Source: an uncultured Parabacteroides sp. (GTDB lineage: Bacteria > Bacteroidota > Bacteroidia > Bacteroidales > Tannerellaceae). Taken from it: a DNA stretch of 64,000 bases. The translations under genes and the position numbers were made by a program. Below are positions 56,026 to 64,000 of this stretch, piece by piece (position 1 is the stretch's first letter; each line of letters starts with the position of its first letter). Under the pieces are notes generated by a model. The model did not search any database and was not told where the DNA came from. It saw only the letters and a program-made list of their open reading frames with translations. The DNA lies in the NCBI GenBank assembly GCA_944325345.1, contig CALUZV010000012.1:32660-96659 (forward strand). The letters are read 5' to 3'.

Positions 56026-58026
56026 ATGCAGATTGATAAGTTGAAGGTGTGTTGCGCGGTCGCAGCAGCCCTGATGTTTCGTGGAAATATGGTTTCCGCC
56101 CAAGAAGATAGCCTTCGGACGCGGGAATTGGAAGGCGTGGAGGTCGTGGCGCACCGTCGCCCCGCTACGACGCGCTCTGCCGCTCCTTTGCAGGTCTTGG
56201 ACCGGAAAGGAATCGAGCAACTTTGCGTGCAAGACCTTTCGGAAGCCGTCAAACGCTTCTCGGGCGTAACGGTGCAGGATTATGGAGGCGTGGGCGGACT
56301 GAAAACGGTCTCGGTGCGTAGTCTCGGAGCCAAGCATACGGCGGTGCGCTATGACGGAGTTACCATCACCGACGCGCAGAGCGGGCAGGTGGATATCAGC
56401 CGCTTTTCGCTCGACAATATCGAGTCTGTGGCACTCAGCATCGGACAAGCGGACGATATTTTCCAGACTGCGCGGATGTATGCCTCCGCCGGAGCCTTGA
56501 GTATCCGCACCGCAGCCCCGACATTCGAGGACAAACCTTTCCGGGCATATATAAAGGTAAAGGGAGGCTCGTTTGGTCTCTTTAATCCGACTCTCCGCTA
56601 CGAGCAGAAGATAAACCGACGCTGGGCGGCGACGGCGCAGGCCGATTGGATGCAAAGCGACGGGGATTATCCCTTTACCTTGGTCAATGGAGGCTTGGTA
56701 ACGGAAGAGAAGCGGCGGAACAGCGACGTGAAAAACCTCCGGCTCGAGGGGAATGTCTATGGTGAGATGGGGAAAGGCGGTTCGCTCCGGGCGAAAATCT
56801 ATTACTACGATTCGGAACGCGGCTTGCCTGGCTCGGTCATCCTGTATAGCAACACGGCTAACGAAAGGATGTGGGACAACAACTTTTTCGTGCAGGCGAA
56901 TTATGAAAACGCGCTCTCGGAGCAATGGAAAGTACGTGCCGACGTGAAATATAACTATTCGTTTACGCGCTACATGGATGTGAACGACAAATATGCCGCC
57001 GGATTTCAGAAAGACGTGAATACGCAGCAAGAATACTACGGTTCGGCAGGCGTTTTGTACCGTCCGTGGCAAAGTTTCTCCGTCTCGTTGAACACCGACC
57101 TTTCGCGGGCACGGCTTTCCAACAACTACGTGGACTCGCCCATGCCGAAACGCTGGACTTCACTGACCGCTTTGGCCTTGCAATACAAGACAACACGGCT
57201 TACGGCGACGGCAAGTCTCCTTGGAACCTATATCACCGAGCAAGTCGTGCAGGGAGAACGTCCGGCGGACAGGAAAAGACTCTCGCCGGCCGTCAGCCTT
57301 TCTTGGCGACCCTGGGAAGAACAGGGGTTTCGCGTCCGCGCTTCCTATCAGGATGCGTTTCGTGTGCCGACGTTCACCGATCTATATTATTTGAGGATAG
57401 GAAATACCAATTTGAAGGCAGAGAAAGCTACGCAATACAACGTAGGGATGACATGGAGCGGAGAAGCGGGTTTCCTCAGCTTCCTGAGCCTTTCGGCAGA
57501 TGCTTACTACAATAAAATAAGCGATAAGATAGTTGCCTTGCCGACAATGTATATCTGGAAGATGATGAACATGGGCGAGGTCGAGATGAAAGGCTTGGAC
57601 GTGAATGTGCACGGAGAAATCCCGTTGCCATTGGATATGTCGCTCGCTTTGACGGCAGCTTATAGCTTCCAACATGCCATCGACGTAACCGACGAGAAGG
57701 ATAAGAACTATCGGGACCAGATTCCCTATACGCCGAGGCATTCCGGTTCGGCATCTTTGGCCTTGGAGAACCCGTGGGTGAACATCGGATACAGCTTAGT
57801 TGCCTCCGGCGACCGTTATGCTTTGCCTCAGAACATCGAACAGAACCGGATAGATGCGTATGTGGAGCATACCCTCTCGGCGAACCGTTCCTTCACGATA
57901 AAAGGCAAGGTGAAGCTGAAGGTGCAGGGTGAAATCGTCAATCTGACGGATAAGATGTACGATATTATCCAATACTACCCGATGCCGGGACGTTCGTGGC
58001 GGCTCAGTGTCAGTCTGCAATATTGA
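56026..58026 (+). CDS. btuB: BtuB-like TonB-dependent cobalamin receptor
   Basis: 666 residues with a signal segment (about 1-25). TonB-box region LEGVEVVAHRR, then a plug with LSEAVKRFSGVTVQDYGGVGGLKTVSVRSLGAKHTAVRYDGV and a 22-strand-type barrel ending WRLSVSLQY with terminal aromatic. The riboswitch upstream and the BtuG-like lipoprotein downstream identify cobalamin (or a cobamide) as substrate. Moves the vitamin across the outer membrane. Confidence 0.93.
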   Translation: MQIDKLKVCCAVAAALMFRGNMVSAQEDSLRTRELEGVEVVAHRRPATTRSAAPLQVLDRKGIEQLCVQDLSEAVKRFSGVTVQDYGGVGGLKTVSVRSLGAKHTAVRYDGVTITDAQSGQVDISRFSLDNIESVALSIGQADDIFQTARMYASAGALSIRTAAPTFEDKPFRAYIKVKGGSFGLFNPTLRYEQKINRRWAATAQADWMQSDGDYPFTLVNGGLVTEEKRRNSDVKNLRLEGNVYGEMGKGGSLRAKIYYYDSERGLPGSVILYSNTANERMWDNNFFVQANYENALSEQWKVRADVKYNYSFTRYMDVNDKYAAGFQKDVNTQQEYYGSAGVLYRPWQSFSVSLNTDLSRARLSNNYVDSPMPKRWTSLTALALQYKTTRLTATASLLGTYITEQVVQGERPADRKRLSPAVSLSWRPWEEQGFRVRASYQDAFRVPTFTDLYYLRIGNTNLKAEKATQYNVGMTWSGEAGFLSFLSLSADAYYNKISDKIVALPTMYIWKMMNMGEVEMKGLDVNVHGEIPLPLDMSLALTAAYSFQHAIDVTDEKDKNYRDQIPYTPRHSGSASLALENPWVNIGYSLVASGDRYALPQNIEQNRIDAYVEHTLSANRSFTIKGKVKLKVQGEIVNLTDKMYDIIQYYPMPGRSWRLSVSLQY

Positions 58027-58068
58027 TAATTATAATAAATGTATAATAACTCATAAACACAGTACACA

Positions 58069-59190
58069 ATGAAAAAGAACTTACTTTGGGCAGCCGCATT
58101 CGGGCTGCTGATGTCGGCAAGCTTGGTGTCTTGCGATGATGATGACCCTGTAATCGATAATCCAGACAATCCGGATGATCCGAATACTCCTCCGACGGAA
58201 GAGGTGGTTACGACAAACGGTTACTATGTCTTGAATAGCGGGAAAATGGGTAGCAACAATGCTTCTCTTTCTTTCTACAATACCGATACGCAGGAAGTAA
58301 CGGCTGATGTCTTCATGGAAAAGAACGAACGCGGCTTGGGAGATACGGCAAACGATATGCTTATCTATGGGGAGAAAATGTATATCGCAGTCTATGGCTC
58401 GCAAGTTATCGAGGTTACGGATTTGCAAGGAAATTCGTTGAAGCAAATCCAATCGACGACTGGCTCGCCTCTGCAACCCCGCTTTATGACTTCACACGAA
58501 GGGAAAGTCTATGTTTCTCTTTACGATGGTTATGTTGCCCGCTTGGATACTGCCTCTTTGGAGATCGAAACACAGGTGGCTGTAGGAAGAAATCCGGAAC
58601 AGTTGGCTGTGGCGAATGGCAAACTCTATGTGGCTAATTCCGGAGGTTTGGATTACAATACGCCGCTTGGCTACGACAAGACAGTCTCTGTTGTTGATTT
58701 GGCTTCATTCACTGAGACAAAGAAACTGGATGTCGTGATCAATCCTTGCAACATGGCCGTAGATTCGGAAGGCGATGTTTACTTGGTTTCGATGGGAAAC
58801 TATGGCGACGTGCCTAATACTTTGCAGCGCATCGATACGCAGACAGATGAGGTAGAGACTATCACTACGACCAACGCTACGGAATTGGCTTCTGCCGGCG
58901 ACGAACTCTTTATGATGTATTCGCAATATGATGCTAATTGGAACCAGACGATTTCCTATATCCGTTACGATGCTATCAACGAGGAAGTCATCACCAACGA
59001 ATGGATTACGGAGCCGATAGCCCAGCCGTATAAGATTGGTTTAGATTCAAAATCAGGCACGCTCTTTGTAACGGAGTCTGACTATACGAACAATGGCGAT
59101 GTCTATTGTTTCACGAGTGAAGGCACACAGACTGCAAAGTTTGAGGTTGGCCTGAACCCGATTCGCGTCTTCGCAGTATCTATACAATAA
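58069..59190 (+). CDS. btuG: BtuG-like surface beta-propeller lipoprotein
   Basis: 373 residues, lipoprotein signal ending LVSC; the residues after Cys are DDDDP, an acidic run like the Bacteroides surface-export signal. A Pro/Asp-rich linker leads to a YncE/DUF5074-like beta-propeller with repeated blades (GYYVLNSGKMGS, EKMYIAVYGSQVIEV, GKVYVSLYDGYVARLD, GKLYVANSGG, GDVYLVSMGNYG). BtuG proteins of Bacteroides bind cobalamin very tightly at the cell surface and cap BtuB; the gene order supports that role. Starts 42 bases after btuB. Confidence 0.85.
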   Translation: MKKNLLWAAAFGLLMSASLVSCDDDDPVIDNPDNPDDPNTPPTEEVVTTNGYYVLNSGKMGSNNASLSFYNTDTQEVTADVFMEKNERGLGDTANDMLIYGEKMYIAVYGSQVIEVTDLQGNSLKQIQSTTGSPLQPRFMTSHEGKVYVSLYDGYVARLDTASLEIETQVAVGRNPEQLAVANGKLYVANSGGLDYNTPLGYDKTVSVVDLASFTETKKLDVVINPCNMAVDSEGDVYLVSMGNYGDVPNTLQRIDTQTDEVETITTTNATELASAGDELFMMYSQYDANWNQTISYIRYDAINEEVITNEWITEPIAQPYKIGLDSKSGTLFVTESDYTNNGDVYCFTSEGTQTAKFEVGLNPIRVFAVSIQ

Positions 59191-59237
59191 TCTATAGTAG
59201 TAGTTTTTATTTGTTTTGCCACACATTCTGTATCATA

Positions 59238-59270
59238 GGTTAAGGGGCTTTGTGAAAAGCCCCTTAATTA
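59238..59270. terminator. Bidirectional terminator between btuG and ilvA
   Basis: TTAAGGGGCTTT pairs perfectly with AAAGCCCCTTAA around GTGA. It ends the btu operon on the plus strand and overlaps the ilvA stop codon on the minus strand. Confidence 0.85.
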
Positions 59271-60464
59271 GTTTATCAGCTTGTATCCAGCAACTTTCAG
59301 CGCCTGCTGAATCTCGTTAATCTGTTGCTGGTTGCGTGTCTCCATTTCCAAATGCAGATAACAACCGTTGATGTCCTTCGTATGGCTTACTCGCTCGTGG
59401 AAGACAGAAACGACATTTGCCCCGCATCGTGCGATAATCTCGGATACGTGTTGCAACTGTCCCGGTTTATCGACCAGCTCGACCGTAATCGTAACGGAGC
59501 GGCCCGACTTCTGCAATCCTCGTCCGATGACACGTGAGAGGATGGTTACGTCTATATTCCCGCCCGAGACCAAGCAAATTACTTTCTTCCCCTCGATAGG
59601 TACTTTGTTGAACATCGCTGCAGCCACGGATACGGCTCCGGCACCTTCGGCTATCAGTTTCTGCTGCTCGATGAGGGCGAGGATGGCCGTCGAGATTTCA
59701 TCGTCGTTCACGGTTACGATGTCGTCCACGAATTGTTGGCAATAATCGAACGTGTGAATGCCCGGTTCCTTCACGGCGATGCCGTCGGCAATGGTACGAA
59801 CACTCTCAAGCCGTTCTATCTTCCCATGCCCGATGGAGTTCTGCATACTTGGCGCTCCTTGTGCTTGCACGCCATAGACCTTAATCCGCGGGTTCAGTTG
59901 TTTGATGGCAAAGGCTACGCCCGAAATCAATCCGCCCCCGCCAATGGGGACGATTACGGCGTCGGCATCGGGCAGTTGCTCGAGGAGTTCCAGTCCGATA
60001 GTTCCTTGTCCGGCAATCACGTCTTCATCATCAAACGGATGGATAAACGTATATCCTTCTTCGTCGCGCAGTTGGAGAGCACGCTGGTAAGCATCATCAT
60101 AGACGCCTTCCACGAGGCATACGTCGGCACCCAATGCTTTCGTGGCTTCTACCTTTGAAATAGGTGCATTGTCCGGCAAACATATCAGCGACTTGATGCC
60201 ATGTGCCGTCGCCGAGAGCGCCACGCCCTGTGCATGGTTCCCCGCCGAGCAAGCGACGACGCCCCGTGCCTTTTCTTCGTCGGTCAGTTGAGATATTTTG
60301 AAACAGGCGCCCCGCACCTTGAACGAACCCGTTACCTGCAGGTTTTCGGGCTTCAGGTATATCTGGCTAAGCGGGTTGATGTGTGGGGCAAAGATGAGGT
60401 CGGTGCGGCGGATGACAGTCCGCAACGCATACGACGCTTGATAAATTCTGTCTAATGTCAGCAT
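59268..60464 (-). CDS. ilvA: Threonine ammonia-lyase with ACT domain
   Basis: 398 residues from ATG 60464; the frame extends 16 codons upstream but that stretch contains a TACCTTTG promoter box. PLP fold with the Schiff-base Lys in GSFKVRGACFK (Lys49), SAGNHAQGVALSA, the PLP phosphate loop in VPIGGGGLISGVA and CLVSGGN, and a C-terminal ACT domain (VTITVELVDKPGQLQHVSEI). Deaminates threonine to 2-oxobutanoate; could serve isoleucine synthesis or threonine breakdown. Confidence 0.94.
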   Translation of the reverse strand: MLTLDRIYQASYALRTVIRRTDLIFAPHINPLSQIYLKPENLQVTGSFKVRGACFKISQLTDEEKARGVVACSAGNHAQGVALSATAHGIKSLICLPDNAPISKVEATKALGADVCLVEGVYDDAYQRALQLRDEEGYTFIHPFDDEDVIAGQGTIGLELLEQLPDADAVIVPIGGGGLISGVAFAIKQLNPRIKVYGVQAQGAPSMQNSIGHGKIERLESVRTIADGIAVKEPGIHTFDYCQQFVDDIVTVNDDEISTAILALIEQQKLIAEGAGAVSVAAAMFNKVPIEGKKVICLVSGGNIDVTILSRVIGRGLQKSGRSVTITVELVDKPGQLQHVSEIIARCGANVVSVFHERVSHTKDINGCYLHLEMETRNQQQINEIQQALKVAGYKLIN

Positions 60465-60487
60465 TTTGTCTAAATATTTTTCGGCTG

Positions 60488-60495
60488 CAAAGGTA
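60488..60495 (-). promoter_or_regulatory. -7 box of ilvA
   Basis: TACCTTTG on the minus strand, 23 bases before ATG 60464. It sets the start by overlapping the possible N-terminal extension. Confidence 0.5.
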
Positions 60496-60591
60496 GGAAA
60501 TTCTCGCTTCAATCGTATGTAAACTTAGGATTAGCTTAGGCTGTGAGGAAAGTTTTCCCGGCATGTAGCTGGCAGATTCCGAAAATCCGCG

Positions 60592-60599
60592 TATCTTTG
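60592..60599 (+). promoter_or_regulatory. -7 box of rnpB
   Basis: TATCTTTG seven bases before the RNase P RNA begins, the spacing expected for a Bacteroides transcription start. No TTG at -33. Confidence 0.6.
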
Positions 60600-60605
60600 C
60601 CCTCG

Positions 60606-60969
60606 GGAAACAGTTTGCCGGCCTGTCGCTCGTCGCAAGACGGGAGGAAAGTCCGGGCAACACAGAGCACCATACTTCCTAACGGGAAGCAGTCTGCGAG
60701 GGCTGAGTAATGTAACAGAGAATAACCGCCTTATCCCTTCGGGGAAGAGGTAAGGGTGAAAAGGTGAGGCAAGAGCTTACCGATCCTGTGGCGACACGGG
60801 ATGCCGTACATCTTATGGGTTGTAAGGTCATGTACACCGGCGCATGTAGGGCGGCTCGTCCGATGTCGGGGGGTAGACCGCTAAAGCTTGTCGGCGACGG
60901 CAAGACGAGATAAATGGCAGGCACCCGCCACGTGCGGGGACAGAACCCGGCTTACAGGCAGACTGTTCC
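60606..60969 (+). ncRNA. rnpB: RNase P RNA (M1 RNA)
   Basis: Class A RNase P RNA. It has the conserved 5' GAGGAAAGTCCGGGC, GGGTGAAAAGGTG in the P10-P12 area, and the 3' ACAGAACCCGGCTTACAGGC. The ends GGGAAACAGTTTGCC and GGCAGACTGTTCC pair to close P1. Processes tRNA 5' ends. No strong terminator separates it from the membrane protein gene at 61008, so read-through is likely. Confidence 0.96.
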
Positions 60970-61007
60970 TTTTTCAGAATGACGAACGAAGCAATACGAG
61001 GGGAAGA

Positions 61008-62360
61008 ATGAAAGAACACAAGTCGTTGGGCGAACGCATCGAAGCCTTCCTGACGTGGGTAGTCCATTTCGTTACCTACGACATCTGGCGCATTACCGAG
61101 AACGAAGTCAGCGGGCTAAAGGTCTTTTACATTAATATTATAAAGACTATCATCCTTGCAATACGGGGATTCCTCGGGGAGAACCTGCAGACGAAGGCCT
61201 CGGCTCTTACCTATAATACGCTGTTGGCCATAGTCCCCATGCTGGCGGTCTTATTGGGCATTGCGAAGGGATTCGGTTTCCAGGAGACCGTGCGCGACGA
61301 GTTGCTGGCCTATTTCCCCGGACACGAGGTGGAACTGCACAAGGCTTTTGAGTATGTGGAGAGCTATCTGGTGGAGGCGCAAGGGGGAGTTATTCTGGGC
61401 GTCGGTCTTATCTTGTTGTTCTATACGGTGATTAGTTTGATATCCTCCGTCGAGGATACCTTCAATGATATCTGGCAGATACAGAAGTCCCGCCCTTGGT
61501 ATCGGAAGATATCGGACTATTTGGCGATGTTCATCGTCCTTCCTATCCTGATGACTTCGTCGAGCGGTATCTCCATCTTCCTTTCTACGTTACAGAACTC
61601 GTTCCTGAGCCAGTATGTATTCCTGACCCCCGTGTTGGGTTTCATCCTGAATGTCTCGCCTTATATCATAACCTCCCTTACCTTTGCCGGTGTTTACATT
61701 CTGTTGCCGAATACGAAGGTGAAAGTATCCAATGGATTGATAGCTGGGGCGATTGCGGGCTGTGCCTTCCAGTTCTTCCAGTTCATTTATATTAGCGGAC
61801 AGATCTGGGTGAGCAAGTATAACGCCATCTATGGTAGCTTTGCCGCTTTGCCTTTGCTGCTCTTGTGGTTGCAACTCTCGTGGTTGATTTGCCTTTTCGG
61901 TGCCGAATTGTCCTACGCTTCGCAGAATGTACAGAAGTTCAGTTTCGACCGCGACAGCCGCAATATCAGTCGCCGCTACAAAGATTTCCTGACCCTTTTG
62001 ATTGCTTCGCTTATCATCAAACGTTTCGAGAAGGGGGAAAAACCCTATACGGCAGACGAGCTTTCGAATGCTTACCGCATCCCCATCCGCATCACGACAC
62101 AGATTCTCTACCTGCTGGTCGAACTGGGGATTATCATCGAGGTAAACATCGGCGAGGACGACCGTGTCGCCTATTACCAGCCAGCCATCGATATCCATAA
62201 GATTAGCGTAGGTTTCCTCTTCTCGCGCCTCGACCGCTTTGGCTCCGAGAACTTCAAGATAGACACCGCCAACCTTTTTAGCAAGGAATGGGAAACTCTT
62301 TTGGCGACGCGCCGGAATATGCTTGAAGCGGGCGACCGTGTTTTATTGAAGGACCTTTAG
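61008..62360 (+). CDS. YihY/BrkB family inner-membrane protein
   Basis: 450 residues from ATG 61008; an in-frame extension would lie inside the RNase P RNA and is rejected. About six hydrophobic segments between residues 40 and 300, including LQTKASALTYNTLLAIVPMLAVLLG and SLISSVEDTFNDIW, typical of the family. A soluble C-terminal part (about 310-450) resembles a winged-helix region (TADELSNAYRIPIRITTQILYLLVELGII). Function is not settled; earlier assignments as RNase BN were withdrawn. A short 10-codon frame (60979-61011) overlaps its start. Confidence 0.88.
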   Translation: MKEHKSLGERIEAFLTWVVHFVTYDIWRITENEVSGLKVFYINIIKTIILAIRGFLGENLQTKASALTYNTLLAIVPMLAVLLGIAKGFGFQETVRDELLAYFPGHEVELHKAFEYVESYLVEAQGGVILGVGLILLFYTVISLISSVEDTFNDIWQIQKSRPWYRKISDYLAMFIVLPILMTSSSGISIFLSTLQNSFLSQYVFLTPVLGFILNVSPYIITSLTFAGVYILLPNTKVKVSNGLIAGAIAGCAFQFFQFIYISGQIWVSKYNAIYGSFAALPLLLLWLQLSWLICLFGAELSYASQNVQKFSFDRDSRNISRRYKDFLTLLIASLIIKRFEKGEKPYTADELSNAYRIPIRITTQILYLLVELGIIIEVNIGEDDRVAYYQPAIDIHKISVGFLFSRLDRFGSENFKIDTANLFSKEWETLLATRRNMLEAGDRVLLKDL

Positions 62361-62362
62361 GA

Positions 62363-63721
62363 ATGAAGAATGATGCATTAAGAATGAAGAGTAGGAATGA
62401 CCTGACGCAAGGTCCTGTGGGGATGACTATTCTCCGTTTCGCCGGTCCTTTGCTGGTCGGGAATATCCTGCAACAGCTCTACAACCTTACGGATAGCATC
62501 ATCGTGGGGCGTTTCGTGGGGAAAGAGGCGTTGGCGGCTGTTTCGGCTTCCTTTTTCATCTATTATTTTGTGATTTCGCTGGTTATTGGTATCGGGAGCG
62601 GAACGTCGGTGGTTGTTTCGCAATATTTTGGAGCCAAGCAGTTTGACAAGGTGCAACAGGCATTTTCCTCATTCTTCCTTTTTATGTTGGTTGCTGGGAT
62701 ACTTCTTTCCATTGCCGGCATCATCTTTGCGGAACCTATCTTCCGGATGGTGCAGACGCCAGAGGAAGTTATCCCCGGAGCGGTGAGTTACTTCCGGATT
62801 TACATCGGCGGTACTTTCCTCTTTGTTACCTTTAATAGTATCATTTCCATCCTTCGAGGTTTGGGGGAATCCGTTCGTCCTATGCTTTTTATCCTTCTTT
62901 CGACCGTCTTGAATGTCTTGCTCGACCTTCTTTTTATCGTTGGTTTCGGTTGGGGTATCGAAGGGGCGGCGCGGGCTACCGTCATTGCTCAAGGCATCGG
63001 AATGTGTGTTGCGCTTTATTATGTCAATGAGCAGCATCCTTTGCTTTCCATCAAAAAGAAAGACTTGCTTTTCAATGCCACGATATTCCGGCAAGAACTG
63101 CGTATCGGTCTTCCGTCCAGTGGGCAACAGTGTGCGATTTCCTTGGGCTTGATGGCTCTCCTCGGTATCGTCAATAGTTTCGGTACGAATACGCTGACGG
63201 CCTACGGTGCAGCTGGAAAGATAGATACGATTATCACCCAAGCTATCCTTGCCCTTTCCAGTGCGTTGGCTACGTTCTGCGGACAGAATATCGGGGCAGG
63301 GAAGATGCAGCGTGTCCGTCAGGGGGTGCGTTTTGCTCTTCTTTTTAACCTTGTCTTTGGATTTACCATGTTTACCCTTCTTTATTTTACTGGCGACCGT
63401 TTGATGCTCGCTTTCACCGACGATGCCGAAGTAATCCGCATTGGCCATGAATACCTGATTATCATTGGAAGTTGCTTCCTCGTCCACGGTGGACTGAATG
63501 TCTTCAATGGCGCCTTGCGCGGTGCCGGAGATACACTGTTCCCGATGTTTATCAGCCTTTTCTGCCTCTGGCTGATACGTATTCCATTGGCCTATTGCTT
63601 TAGCGATTGGTGGGGCGAAACCGGTATTTGGTGGGCTATCAATACCAGTCTTGGCATCGGATTGACGATTGCTGCCATTTATTATAGAATGGGACGGTGG
63701 AAAGGGAAGGGTGTGATTTAA
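62363..63721 (+). CDS. MATE family efflux transporter (second copy)
   Basis: 452 residues, about twelve membrane segments, of the DinF/NorM-like branch: LTQGPVGMTILRFAGPLLVGNILQQLYNLTDSIIVGRFVG, VVVSQYFGAKQFDKVQ, RIGLPSSGQQCAISLGLM and FCGQNIGAGKMQRVRQG. It starts 2 bases after the YihY stop, so the two are cotranscribed. It is clearly different from the MATE protein at 46992. Confidence 0.93.
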   Translation: MKNDALRMKSRNDLTQGPVGMTILRFAGPLLVGNILQQLYNLTDSIIVGRFVGKEALAAVSASFFIYYFVISLVIGIGSGTSVVVSQYFGAKQFDKVQQAFSSFFLFMLVAGILLSIAGIIFAEPIFRMVQTPEEVIPGAVSYFRIYIGGTFLFVTFNSIISILRGLGESVRPMLFILLSTVLNVLLDLLFIVGFGWGIEGAARATVIAQGIGMCVALYYVNEQHPLLSIKKKDLLFNATIFRQELRIGLPSSGQQCAISLGLMALLGIVNSFGTNTLTAYGAAGKIDTIITQAILALSSALATFCGQNIGAGKMQRVRQGVRFALLFNLVFGFTMFTLLYFTGDRLMLAFTDDAEVIRIGHEYLIIIGSCFLVHGGLNVFNGALRGAGDTLFPMFISLFCLWLIRIPLAYCFSDWWGETGIWWAINTSLGIGLTIAAIYYRMGRWKGKGVI

Positions 63722-63742
63722 TAAACATTCTTTAACATGCTA

Positions 63743-63765
63743 TCTCTCTCTTGGTAAGAGAGAGA
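63743..63765. other. Palindromic hairpin after the MATE gene
   Basis: TCTCTCTCTT pairs with AAGAGAGAGA around GGT. There is no T tract after it on either strand, so terminator function is doubtful. It is an inverted match to the hairpin at 63916. Confidence 0.5.
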
Positions 63766-63878
63766 CAAGTGCTCGTAAACAGCTATGTATCAGTGGGGAA
63801 AAATTGAGATTGAGGTGAAATAAGCCCAAATTTGGTCAACATCTCATTAAAAAAATCGCATTTTTTTCGGGGATTAAC

Positions 63879-63908
63879 TTGTCTGTTCCAATATTTTGCC
63901 TACCTTTG
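63879..63908 (+). promoter_or_regulatory. Promoter for a gene or RNA beyond the window
   Basis: TTG (63879-63881), 19 bases, TACCTTTG (63901-63908), a full Bacteroides-type promoter. No coding frame of note starts before the window ends. The stretch 63766-63878 holds nothing else I recognise. Confidence 0.65.
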
Positions 63909-63915
63909 CCGCGTT

Positions 63916-63946
63916 GTTGTCTTTCTCTTACCAAGAGAAGGACAAC
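63916..63946 (+). other. 14-pair hairpin at the start of the downstream transcript
   Basis: GTTGTCTTTCTCTT pairs with AAGAGAAGGACAAC (one G-T pair) around a 3-base loop. It begins about 8 bases after the -7 box, so it would be the very 5' end of the RNA, where it could protect the transcript or be a regulatory structure. Confidence 0.55.
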
Positions 63947-64000
63947 CAAATTTCGAGGAACTTCCTCTGTTTGAGCCTGAAAATAGTTTTTTCGTTGAGC

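Noticed and set aside
60888..61007. N-terminal extension of the YihY-family gene
   Set aside because: It runs inside the RNase P RNA 3' end.
63743..63765. Hairpin as terminator of the MATE gene
   Set aside because: No T tract follows on the plus strand.

Overview
The window looks like a chromosome segment from an anaerobic Bacteroidales bacterium; the genus cannot be fixed by reading alone. The evidence is SusC/SusD pairs, Bacteroidales lipoproteins, YhcH/AGE-type sialic acid genes, a BtuB-BtuG cobalamin pair, a long type II-C Cas9, and recurrent promoters of the Bacteroides form (TTG or TTTG, about 19 bases, then TAnnTTTG). Most housekeeping and glycan genes look GC-rich. The CRISPR-Cas block and some repeat arrays are visibly AT-richer.

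Layout. 1-510: a broken RteA-like histidine kinase running into a small inverted-repeat element. 518-7417: a complete tryptophan operon on the minus strand (trpB-E-G-D-CF-A, with trpC and trpF fused), preceded by a promoter, a 20-residue leader peptide with four Trp codons and an attenuator hairpin. 7446-9847: a ROK regulator and, divergently, a kelch-type sialic acid mutarotase (NanM-like). 9858-11087: dapL. 11760-12575: an unknown DUF6261-like protein. 12800-34240: a large sialic acid and host-glycan island with lyase, AGE epimerase, MFS transporter, YhcH-type protein, sialidase, SusC/SusD pair, GH29 fucosidase, GH20-SGNH fusion, two-domain sialate O-acetylesterase and a GH2 enzyme. Together these would cut, import and catabolise sialylated glycans. 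34581-38118: pstSCAB phosphate transporter.

38252-46455: a type II-C CRISPR-Cas system with 28 repeats, cas2, cas1, cas9 and a divergent tracrRNA. 46481-50439: GNAT, MATE, MalY-type lyase and DUF3737. 50578-55488: two decayed genes (an alpha/beta hydrolase with a stop at codon 3 and an internal lesion; a TonB-dependent barrel receptor with one in-frame amber codon), a small lipoprotein and a second DUF6261-like gene. Upstream of the barrel gene is a near-consensus sigma-54 promoter with two activator-type dyads. 55770-59190: cobalamin riboswitch, BtuB-like receptor and BtuG-like surface lipoprotein. 59268-63721: ilvA, RNase P RNA, a YihY/BrkB membrane protein and a second MATE transporter. 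The last 280 bases hold two related hairpins and a promoter for a gene outside the window.

The strongest unexplained signal is a set of seven intergenic tandem arrays (5831, 11514, 18517, 23740, 30254, 34262, 52904). Their sequences are unrelated from locus to locus, yet all share a pitch of about 41 bases or its half of 20-22, and most are built from imperfect palindromes. Both DUF6261-like genes lie directly downstream of such an array.
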